The position numbers and the translations under genes were made by a program. Under the pieces are notes generated by a model, which ran no database searches, was not told where the DNA came from, and saw only the letters and a program-made list of their open reading frames with translations. Shown piece by piece: positions 1 through 5,123 of a stretch of DNA of 5,123 nucleotides. The stretch is from NCBI GenBank assembly GCA_021785235.1, contig JAJYGB010000492.1:1-5123 (forward strand). Direction: 5' to 3'. This DNA comes from Bacteroidota bacterium (GTDB lineage Bacteria; Bacteroidota; Kryptoniia; Kryptoniales; JAKASW01). Every line of letters starts with the position of its first letter. Positions within the stretch are counted from its first letter, which is position 1.

Positions 1-706
1 ACAGCTGTCCGGAAAAATTAAGGATGTTTGTGCCACTTTGTATATCGCGGCACGCTTCAGCGTCTTCGATACCGCCGAGAAGCACAATCCTCTTACGCTC
101 CGACAACTTCTTTCCGAGTTTCTTCCCGTATTGTACCGGCCACCTTTTTGTGAAATGTCTCGCCCCCGGGCAAAGAAATACGGACTCTCTTTCATCTGCT
201 CCGAATGACCCCCATATCGTATCTGCCTTTTTCAAAACCGATTCCGGAAAATATAATTCGGGTCTCGGCACGCTCGTTATAGACTTGTCGAAAGTGTTCG
301 CGTATTTAAGCGCGACTGTTCTGGGTGCGGTGAAGAGATTTAATCTACTGTTAGCTAGTATCGCACGCTTGACGATCTCCTTTTTAATGACCCTGACCGT
401 CGGTGCTGTGCCTCTTCTTAGGTAAACGCTTCTGAAATTGTTATGCAGATCGAGAGTGATGCTGAACTTTTCAGCAATAAGAATCCGTCTGAGATTTTCG
501 AGTTGATGGAAGTCCGCATGGTCTTGAACTATATGGACTTCACTTACGTTGGGATTTGATCGTATGATATCGGCGTATTGTGACTTGACAACGAAGTGGA
601 TCTCGGATTCCGGCTCTCTTTCCTTGATAAGCTTCAGGAGAGGGGAAGTCAGCAGCACGTCGCCCGCCGAACTCAATCTTATGAGGAGCTTTTTTGAGGT
701 TTGCAT
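1..706 (-). CDS. Glycosyltransferase family 9 (ADP-heptose:LPS heptosyltransferase type), 3'-truncated by window edge
   Basis: Reading the minus strand from ATG at 706-704 gives 235 uninterrupted codons that run off the left edge. The family normally has about 330-360 residues, so the C-terminal third is missing. The N-terminus RLSSAGDVLLTSPLLKLIK (residues 10-28) is the GT9 signature; the Asp of the GD pair (residue 16) matches the proposed catalytic base of WaaC. LDLHNNFRS (85-93) ends the N-terminal Rossmann half. CPGARHFTKRWP (179-190) and LLGGIEDAEAC (209-219) belong to the nucleotide-sugar-binding half, and NFSGQL at the edge fits the next conserved strand. The family transfers heptose, or a related sugar, from an ADP-sugar to lipid A-core at the cytoplasmic face of the inner membrane. 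An in-frame TAA lies just upstream of the ATG, so no longer start exists. No clear Shine-Dalgarno is seen. It is divergent from the AAA+ operon. The exact acceptor sugar cannot be told. Confidence 0.9.
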   Translation of the reverse strand, partial: MQTSKKLLIRLSSAGDVLLTSPLLKLIKEREPESEIHFVVKSQYADIIRSNPNVSEVHIVQDHADFHQLENLRRILIAEKFSITLDLHNNFRSVYLRRGTAPTVRVIKKEIVKRAILANSRLNLFTAPRTVALKYANTFDKSITSVPRPELYFPESVLKKADTIWGSFGADERESVFLCPGARHFTKRWPVQYGKKLGKKLSERKRIVLLGGIEDAEACRDIQSGTNILNFSGQL

Positions 707-714
707 TGTTAGAA

Positions 715-741
715 ATTATAATCCGAGTGACGCAGTTCCAA
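715..741 (-). promoter_or_regulatory. Candidate promoter of the glycosyltransferase gene, near-leaderless
   Basis: On the minus strand a perfect TATAAT (720-715) follows TTGGAA (741-736) with a short 15-bp spacer. The -10 box ends only 8 nt before the ATG at 706. If it is used, the transcript would begin within a few bases of the start codon, which agrees with the lack of a Shine-Dalgarno site. The spacer is suboptimal, so a different promoter further upstream remains possible. Confidence 0.35.
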
Positions 742-771
742 TTATGCATTGAATTTTGATTGGCCACCGGT

Positions 772-800
772 TTGATTTTGGCGATACGTGAAAATAAATT
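772..800 (+). promoter_or_regulatory. Candidate sigma-70-like promoter of the AAA+/hydrolase/VWA operon
   Basis: TTGATT (772-777) and TAAATT (795-800) are separated by exactly 17 bp, in AT-rich DNA 25 bp before the ATPase ATG. Each box matches the consensus at 4 of 6 positions. Transcription would start near 807, leaving a leader of about 18 nt. The purine-rich stretch GAGAG (815-819), 5 nt before the ATG, can serve as the ribosome binding site. The 118-bp gap 707-824 is the only space between the two divergent genes, so any shared operator must lie here. Confidence 0.4.
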
Positions 801-824
801 CTCAGTAGAAATAAGAGAGAAGCG

Positions 825-2333
825 ATGAAGCAGTTACCGCATACTCTGGAAGAGTTAAGGAAGAGCAGCTACAAGGTTCTTCCGGTTAAAGAAGAGATGA
901 GAAGAAATCTCGTCTCGAAATTGGGAAAAGGCGAAATCCTCTTCCCGGGGATAATCGGGTATGATAAGACCGTGATACCCTCGATCGTTAATGCGATACT
1001 TGCGAAGCACGACATGATACTTCTCGGCCTGCGCGGTCAAGCGAAGACGCGGATCGCAAGAAGCCTTGTCAGTTTGCTCGACGAGCAAGTCCCTTTCATC
1101 AAAGGATGCGAGATAAACGACAATCCGTTTCATCCGGTTTGTAAGCATTGCATTGATCTAGTGAAGGAACACGGCGACGATGTCGAGATCGAATGGCTGA
1201 CACCCGAGCAGCGATATGGCGAGAAGCTTGCGACGCCGGATGTCACAATCGCGGACCTGATTGGCGACATCGATCCGATCAAGGCAGCGGTGCAGAAACT
1301 ACATTACTCGCACGAAGGGGCGATCCACTTTGGAATTATTCCGCGAACAAACCGCGGAGTTTTCACCATCAATGAGCTCCCTGATTTACAGCCCAGAATA
1401 CAGGTTGGCCTTTTCAACATTATGGAAGAAAAGGATATACAGATTCGCGGTTTCAATGTTAGAATTCCCCTCGACGTGATGATGGTGTTCACGGCGAACC
1501 CTGAAGATTACACGAACCGGGGAAACATCATTACTCCCTTGAAGGACAGGATCGATTCGCAGATCCTTACGCACTATCCGCGCTCGATAGATGAGGCGAT
1601 GAAAATCACGGAGCAGGAGGCGTGGCTCTCTAGAGATGGCGGTCGAGAGGTCGTCATGCCGCATTACCTGAAGGAGATTATAGAGGAGATAGCCTTTCAG
1701 GCCCGCGGAAGTGAATTTGTCGATCAGAAGAGCGGCGTTAGCGTAAGGATGACGATCTCGGTGATGGAAAATCTGGTGAGCAGCGCCGAGCGGCGCGCCA
1801 TCATTAATGGCGAGAAGGTCATCGTCCCGAGGATATGCGACCTTCAGCAAGTCCTTCCTGGCATGACAGGAAAGCTCGAACTTGTTTTTGAGGGAGAGCA
1901 GGAAGGCTCCGTGAAGGTGAGCAGGGCTCTTATCGGAAAAGCGGTGAGGGAAACGTTTCGGAAATACTTCCCGGATCCGCTTCAGAAGAAGATCAGAACG
2001 CCGCAGGGAGACGAGCCGAAGAAACGCGAGGACGAGTATACTCCAATCATTTCCTGGTTCGAATCGGGCAACAAGATTGAAGTTGCCGACGATATGGCGT
2101 TCGACGACTACTACGCCCAGCTGAGCAAGGTTGCGAGCCTGAAGGAAATCGCTAAGAAACATATGAAGGTTGAAGAATCGAAAAAGTATGAATTGGCAAC
2201 TTCCATGGAGTTTGTTCTCGACGGCCTGCACCAATTTTCGAGGATTGCCAAAGACGACGCCGACAACGTAGTCGCGTACAAGGACCTCGTCGGAAGCATC
2301 TTCCCGCCGAAGGCGCGCTACGAGGAGGATTGA
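825..2333 (+). CDS. MoxR/BchI-like AAA+ ATPase (magnesium-chelatase subunit I-type), first gene of a VWA operon
   Basis: This 502-residue cytoplasmic AAA+ ATPase has the P-loop GLRGQAKT at 68-75, after an N-terminal stretch including FPGIIGYDKTVIP (40-52) that leads into the ATPase core. The Walker B position reads GVFTINELPDL (178-188), with Asn183-Glu184 instead of Asp-Glu. Sensor 1 is TANPEDYTNRG (223-233), the likely arginine finger is Arg242 in PLKDRID, and a sensor-2-like segment is GVSVRMT (304-310). Between the P-loop helix and Walker B lies a Cys cluster, C95 then C106-x2-C109, with His103 nearby; this suggests a small metal knuckle. The C-terminal 110 residues are helical and charged and not assigned. 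The architecture resembles BchI/ChlI and MoxR proteins, which form ring hexamers and work with a VWA partner; such a partner is the third gene here. The start is supported by a purine-rich RBS and typical family length. The client is unknown; a role in chlorophyll synthesis is not indicated because BchH/BchD are absent from the window. Confidence 0.9.
   Translation: MKQLPHTLEELRKSSYKVLPVKEEMRRNLVSKLGKGEILFPGIIGYDKTVIPSIVNAILAKHDMILLGLRGQAKTRIARSLVSLLDEQVPFIKGCEINDNPFHPVCKHCIDLVKEHGDDVEIEWLTPEQRYGEKLATPDVTIADLIGDIDPIKAAVQKLHYSHEGAIHFGIIPRTNRGVFTINELPDLQPRIQVGLFNIMEEKDIQIRGFNVRIPLDVMMVFTANPEDYTNRGNIITPLKDRIDSQILTHYPRSIDEAMKITEQEAWLSRDGGREVVMPHYLKEIIEEIAFQARGSEFVDQKSGVSVRMTISVMENLVSSAERRAIINGEKVIVPRICDLQQVLPGMTGKLELVFEGEQEGSVKVSRALIGKAVRETFRKYFPDPLQKKIRTPQGDEPKKREDEYTPIISWFESGNKIEVADDMAFDDYYAQLSKVASLKEIAKKHMKVEESKKYELATSMEFVLDGLHQFSRIAKDDADNVVAYKDLVGSIFPPKARYEED
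2323..2328 (+). promoter_or_regulatory. Strong Shine-Dalgarno AGGAGG inside the ATPase gene end
   Basis: AGGAGG lies in the last codons of the ATPase gene. It is only 1 nt from the TTG at 2330 but 7 nt from the in-frame CTG at 2336, the optimal distance. It therefore bears on which non-ATG codon starts the hydrolase and implies translational coupling. Confidence 0.6.
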
Positions 2334-3007
2334 CTCTGAACTCCCATTCGACATTGCTAATAGAGAAATTTGAAGACGGTCCCATTTGGACGATAGGATA
2401 TCTAGTCTATGCCGGCCCCGGCATGGAAGCGGTTGTAATCGACGTGCCAATGTGGTCGTCGGATAAGATCTACAAGCGGATTCGGGAGATTGGACTTTCC
2501 GTGAAATACATTGTGGCGACACATGGCCACTGGGATCACATCGGGGAAATGAAGAAGCTTGCCGCGTTGACCGGTGCTCAGGTGTGTGCTAATGAGGGAG
2601 ACGCATGGATGATGAGCGACCCGAACGGGATGGTAATAGCGCCGCCTGAACCGATTGAACCGGTTTTGATAGATCTGGCGCTGTCCGACGGAGCAACCGT
2701 CGGTTCCGTGGGGCCGAAATTCAAAGTGATACAGACTCCAGGGCATTCTACAGGCTCGATTTGCCTGTACGAAGAAGACGAGCGAGTCCTGTTCACAGGG
2801 GATACGCTCTTCGCGGGTTCAATCGGCAGAGTGGATTTGCCGACTGGCTCGATGAAGGAAATCTCGAAGAGTATCCAGCACAGACTCATGACCTTGCCCG
2901 TTGAGGTGAAGATTTATCCGGGACATGGCAGTGACAGCACTCTCGGAAGAGAAAAGATGACGAATCCCTTCGTGCAAAGTATGCTCGCCGGGAATTCGAA
3001 AGCTTAA
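2330..3007 (+). CDS. Metallo-beta-lactamase-fold hydrolase, glyoxalase II / YcbL type
   Basis: This 225-residue (from TTG) soluble hydrolase has the full dinuclear-metal site: THGHWDH at 64-70 supplies His65, His67, Asp69 and His70; His139 lies in TPGHSTGS, the bridging Asp158 in FTGDTLF, and His199 in PGHG. The segment FTGDTLFAGSIGRVDLPTGS (156-174) and the ending GREKMTNPF are typical of the short single-domain glyoxalase-II-like group (about 210 residues), which lacks the longer C-terminal glutathione-binding domain. Thioesters such as S-lactoylglutathione are the known substrates of close relatives; the substrate here is not proven. The first possible start, TTG 2330, overlaps the ATPase TGA. 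CTG 2336 has better RBS spacing and TTG 2354 (giving LLIEKFEDG) is also possible. No ATG occurs before residue 32, which would delete core strands, so initiation is non-ATG. It is the middle gene between the AAA+ ATPase and its probable VWA partner. Confidence 0.9.
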   Translation: MTLNSHSTLLIEKFEDGPIWTIGYLVYAGPGMEAVVIDVPMWSSDKIYKRIREIGLSVKYIVATHGHWDHIGEMKKLAALTGAQVCANEGDAWMMSDPNGMVIAPPEPIEPVLIDLALSDGATVGSVGPKFKVIQTPGHSTGSICLYEEDERVLFTGDTLFAGSIGRVDLPTGSMKEISKSIQHRLMTLPVEVKIYPGHGSDSTLGREKMTNPFVQSMLAGNSKA

Positions 3008-3072
3008 GTTGAGAATGATCATTAATGAATGGCAGAAGGTGAATCGCGAGAAGGTGATTGGTGGACGGATGC

Positions 3073-3076
3073 GAGG
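3073..3076 (+). promoter_or_regulatory. Shine-Dalgarno GAGG deciding the VWA gene start
   Basis: GAGG sits 6 nt before ATG 3083. The upstream in-frame ATG at 3029 has only GAGA about 14 nt away. This favours 3083 as the start of the VWA protein. Confidence 0.5.
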
Positions 3077-3082
3077 CGACGT

Positions 3083-4189
3083 ATGAAATTCAGATATTCG
3101 AAGTGGACTGAAAACTCGATGACGGACGAGCAGCGTCTCCAGAACATGGTATCGCTGTTCAGCTATCTGCTTCTCCAAACGAGTGGTGACGCGGAGGAGG
3201 CCCTCGAGTGGATGCGTCAGTTGGGCCAGGAGTACGACCTCTTTGACAAGGACATGACCATCGATGACTTCATTGAGAAACTCAAAGAGCTAGGCTACAT
3301 AGACGACGCCAAGGATGTCATTGTGCTGACATCGAAGGGAGTTCAGAGGATTAGGGAAGACGCGCTCAGAGAAGTCTTCACGAATTTGAAGAAAAGTCCC
3401 GAGGGTTCGCATGAATCTCCGCACACGGGGCAGGGAGTCGACCGGCTAAGCGAGACGAAGAAGTACACGTTTGGCGACCAGCCAACAAATATCGACCTGA
3501 CCTCGACTCTGAAGAACGCGCTGCTTCATGATAGCATTGAGAAGTTCCAGCTGCACGAGGATGACATTGAAGTTTACGAGACTGAGCACCTGACGAATTG
3601 CGCTACAGTTGTTCTTCTGGACATCAGCCATTCCATGATCCTTTACGGAGAAGACAGGATCACGCCGGCTAAACAGGTCTCGCTCGCGCTGGCGGAGTTG
3701 ATTAGGACGAAGTTCCCGAAAGATCACATGAACATTGTTGTCTTCGGAGACGACGCGAAGGAGATTACCCTGGCTGAGCTTCCTTTCGTCACGGTTGGTC
3801 CGTACCACACTAACACGCTTGCCGCGCTGCGGCTCGCGAGAAGCATCTTGCGCCGGAAGGGAAACGTCAACAAGCAAGTGTTTCTCGTGACAGACGGCAA
3901 ACCTTCGGCGATATTCGACGATTCCGGCCGGCTGTATAGAAACTCGTTCGGCCTGGATCCGAGGATCGTCAACAAGACTCTCGATGAGGCGGTTGCGTGC
4001 CGGAGGGAGAAGATTGTGATAAGTACTTTCATGGTCGCGAGGGATCCTTATCTCATCAACTTCGTTGAGGAGCTAACAAGAGCTAACAAGGGGCGTGCAT
4101 ACTACTCTTCGCTCAATAAGCTTGGTGAGTATATATTCGTGGATTACATTCGTAATAGAAGAAAGAAGTTCAATAGTTCGCTCCCGTAA
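3083..4189 (+). CDS. VWA-domain (MIDAS) protein, probable partner of the AAA+ ATPase
   Basis: From ATG 3083 the protein has 368 residues. An N-terminal helical region (1-110) starts MKFRYSKW and contains LLLQTSGDAEEALEWMRQLG (29-48), followed by a hydrophilic linker rich in Ser, Gly and His. The von Willebrand factor A domain starts near residue 170: the MIDAS metal site is complete, with DISHS (Asp180, Ser182, Ser184), a Thr in PYHTNTL (243 or 245) and Asp271 in LVTDGKPS. The C-terminus, NKGRAYYSSLNKLGEYIFVDYIRNRRKK, is strongly basic at its end. There is no AAA domain, so it is not a full BchD. In NorD, CoxE, ViaA and BchD such proteins dock on the AAA+ ring and carry the client. It follows the hydrolase gene by 75 bp. 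A longer reading from ATG 3029, directly after an in-frame TGA, would add 18 residues (MAEGESREGDWWTDARRR) but lacks a good RBS. No signal peptide is seen, so it is probably cytoplasmic. Confidence 0.88.
   Translation: MKFRYSKWTENSMTDEQRLQNMVSLFSYLLLQTSGDAEEALEWMRQLGQEYDLFDKDMTIDDFIEKLKELGYIDDAKDVIVLTSKGVQRIREDALREVFTNLKKSPEGSHESPHTGQGVDRLSETKKYTFGDQPTNIDLTSTLKNALLHDSIEKFQLHEDDIEVYETEHLTNCATVVLLDISHSMILYGEDRITPAKQVSLALAELIRTKFPKDHMNIVVFGDDAKEITLAELPFVTVGPYHTNTLAALRLARSILRRKGNVNKQVFLVTDGKPSAIFDDSGRLYRNSFGLDPRIVNKTLDEAVACRREKIVISTFMVARDPYLINFVEELTRANKGRAYYSSLNKLGEYIFVDYIRNRRKKFNSSLP
4071..4090 (+). repeat. Perfect tandem 10-bp duplication within the VWA gene
   Basis: AGCTAACAAG occurs twice head to tail inside the coding sequence, read in two different frames as EELTRANKG. 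Because 10 is not a multiple of 3, gain or loss of one unit would shift the frame 100 nt before the stop. The reading frame continues normally into the C-terminus, so the present state is intact. Confidence 0.85.
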
Positions 4190-4303
4190 ATTGAAGCGCG
4201 GAGAGCGTTTGGGAGTCTATAAACGTCGGGTGCTGAATCCGTTCTGGCGAATGACTGCCGCCTCGTCGTGCGATTGGTTAAAGGAGCCGAGCGTTGTCGT
4301 TTG

Positions 4304-4335
4304 AGGATAGCCTGTCAAGTGCTATCTTATTTATT
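4304..4335 (+). terminator. Weak rho-independent terminator after the VWA operon
   Basis: AGGATAGC (4304-4311) pairs with GCTATCTT (4321-4328), giving an 8-bp stem with one G-U pair and a 9-nt loop. A T-rich run, TTATTTATT (4327-4335), follows. The stem is AT-rich for a terminator, but its position 115 bp after the VWA stop and just before a new promoter fits. Confidence 0.5.
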
Positions 4336-4361
4336 GACGATGGTACGATACCCCTTATATT
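4334..4361 (+). promoter_or_regulatory. Sigma-70-like promoter of the sensor kinase gene
   Basis: TTGACG (4334-4339) and TATATT (4356-4361) have a 16-bp spacer, with 5 of 6 consensus matches in each box. Transcription would start near 4368, about 19 nt before the TTG start codon. The imperfect inverted element GGTA-CGA-TACC (4342-4352) lies in the spacer and could be an operator. Confidence 0.6.
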
Positions 4362-4374
4362 TTCTCCCCAGCAC

Positions 4375-4381
4375 GGAAGAG
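4375..4381 (+). promoter_or_regulatory. Shine-Dalgarno GGAAGAG for the TTG-started kinase gene
   Basis: GGAAGAG ends 5 nt before TTG 4387, and an in-frame TAA (4384-4386) sits between them. This supports TTG as the start over the later ATG at 4459, which has no comparable site and would cut into the first membrane helix. Confidence 0.6.
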
Positions 4382-4386
4382 CTTAA

Positions 4387-5123
4387 TTGAATTCATGGCA
4401 GTTTGACGTGGTATCGTGGCTTTACGTCATCTCCATCCTCGTAGCTCTAGCTGTGTCAATGGAAGCCTGGAGGATGCGCGCCGTTCGTGGAGCCCGGGAA
4501 TTCGCGATCCTCTCGTCGTCAGTTGCCGTTTGGTGCCTGGGCTATCTCTTGGGATTTTTCAATTCCGATCTTTCGTGGAAGCTGATCTTCCTCCGAATCG
4601 AATACGCCGGAATAATTTCATCGAGTTATTTCTGGCTTGTCTTTATCGCGACATACGTGGACAATGAATTTCTGAGGAAGAGAAGAACGCTAGCGGCGCT
4701 GGCCATAATTCCCTTAATGTCATTTGTGCTTGTGTTGACAATTACGCATCAGCATATTTTTTATTCCCATTACGGGCTTTGGAAGGTGGGCGACTTTGTA
4801 ACATTGCGGAAAACATATGGCGCCGGCTTCTATGTCGAGGCAATCTACGCATATCTTCTTGTGGCCGGCGGATCTTTCCTCCTTCTGCATTCCGTTTACC
4901 AGATGCCAGATCGATACCGGAACCAATTTGTCCTCATAGGCGTGGCCATTCTTATTATTCTCGTCCCCAATTTTCTATACGTCATGAAGACGAAGATATT
5001 CGGAATCTACGATCCGACTCCGGTATCCTTTGCCTTTGCCGGAATAATATTCAGCTTTGTCATTGTGAAATACAGGTTCCTTGACGTCGTGCCGACGGCG
5101 TATAGGCAGGTTTTCAAAAGTGT
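4387..5123 (+). CDS. Membrane sensor protein with N-terminal 7TM domain of histidine kinases, 3'-truncated by window edge
   Basis: From TTG 4387 there are 245 open codons that run off the right edge. The sequence forms seven hydrophobic segments at about residues 9-25, 38-58, 69-91, 101-119, 147-169, 179-200 and 211-227, ending in IVKYRFLDVVPTAYRQVFKS. Features such as EAWRMRAVRGAREFAIL after helix 1, CLGYLLGFF in helix 2, LRIEYAGI at the start of helix 3, a loop after helix 4 with HQHIFYSHYGLW, and the exit KYRFLDVVP match the N-terminal 7TM region of histidine kinases. In that family a cytoplasmic PAS, HisKA and ATPase module usually follows, sometimes a GGDEF domain instead; none is inside the window, so the output is unproven. 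The ligand is unknown. The gene has its own promoter and RBS and follows a likely terminator, so it is probably not co-transcribed with the VWA operon. Confidence 0.8.
   Translation, partial: MNSWQFDVVSWLYVISILVALAVSMEAWRMRAVRGAREFAILSSSVAVWCLGYLLGFFNSDLSWKLIFLRIEYAGIISSSYFWLVFIATYVDNEFLRKRRTLAALAIIPLMSFVLVLTITHQHIFYSHYGLWKVGDFVTLRKTYGAGFYVEAIYAYLLVAGGSFLLLHSVYQMPDRYRNQFVLIGVAILIILVPNFLYVMKTKIFGIYDPTPVSFAFAGIIFSFVIVKYRFLDVVPTAYRQVFKS

Larger units (their letters stand above)
4190..4386. other. Non-coding gap between the VWA operon and the sensor kinase
   Basis: No supportable gene lies in these 197 bases. The first half (4190-4303) shows nothing I can assign; a 17-codon reading at 4251-4304 has no ribosome binding site. 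The second half holds a hairpin terminator, a promoter and the RBS of the kinase gene, described separately. Confidence 0.6.

Noticed and set aside
24..425. Plus-strand open reading frame of 133 codons
   Set aside because: It is antisense to the heptosyltransferase, whose minus-strand reading shows clear GT9 motifs; the plus-strand protein has no recognisable domain.
1386..2522. Minus-strand open reading frame of 378 codons
   Set aside because: It lies opposite the ATPase and the start of the hydrolase, is rich in Arg, Leu and His as antisense shadows tend to be, and shows no family motif.
825..4189. Operon as a true chlorophyll magnesium chelatase
   Set aside because: The VWA protein lacks the AAA domain of BchD, no BchH-like subunit or other pigment gene is present, and the ATPase has the variant Walker B and Cys cluster.
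4191..4223. TTGAAG and TATAAA as a promoter just after the VWA stop
   Set aside because: The spacer is 21 bp, too long for a sigma-70 promoter, and a much better promoter lies at 4334-4361.
4095..4304. Plus-strand reading of 69 codons running from inside the VWA gene into the gap, including a 17-codon version at 4251
   Set aside because: There is no ribosome binding site, most of it overlaps the VWA gene in another frame, and the composition is not protein-like.
1..5123. CRISPR array, tRNA or rRNA gene, insertion sequence or phage element
   Set aside because: I found no regularly spaced repeats, no transposase or integrase motifs, no terminal inverted repeats and no tRNA-like or rRNA-like segment on either strand.

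Overview
The window looks like ordinary chromosomal DNA of a Gram-negative bacterium. It carries part of an LPS-type heptosyltransferase, standard sigma-70-like promoters and purine-rich Shine-Dalgarno sites, and no phage, transposon, CRISPR or RNA gene that I can see. The taxon cannot be fixed from the sequence. Moderate GC content, a 7TM-type sensor kinase and a stand-alone AAA+/VWA operon would fit an uncultured FCB-type lineage such as Ignavibacteria, but this is only a weak inference.

Layout: (1) 706..1 on the minus strand is the N-terminal 235 codons of a family 9 glycosyltransferase (ADP-heptose:LPS heptosyltransferase type), cut by the left edge. (2) 707-824 is a divergent promoter region. 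(3) 825..4189 on the plus strand is a compact three-gene operon: a MoxR/BchI-like AAA+ ATPase of about 500 residues, a metallo-beta-lactamase-fold hydrolase of the glyoxalase-II type whose start overlaps the ATPase stop, and a von Willebrand factor A (VWA) protein with a complete MIDAS motif. (4) 4190-4386 is non-coding, with a weak hairpin terminator followed at once by a good sigma-70-like promoter. (5) 4387..5123 on the plus strand is the 7TM sensor half of a membrane histidine kinase. It probably starts at a TTG codon and is cut by the right edge.

The item of most interest is the operon. AAA+ ATPase/VWA pairs (Mg-chelatase BchI/BchD, NorQ/NorD, CoxD/CoxE, RavA/ViaA) generally insert metals or remodel protein complexes, with the VWA partner choosing the client. 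Here the ATPase belongs to a subfamily with an Asn in place of the Walker B Asp and an inserted CxxC cluster just after the P-loop helix. A dinuclear-metal hydrolase sits between the two partners and appears translationally coupled to the ATPase. A working model is that the ATPase and VWA protein form a metal-insertion or remodelling machine and the hydrolase is its client or works in the same pathway. That is inference. The individual families are known; the pathway of this three-gene set is not evident from the sequence.
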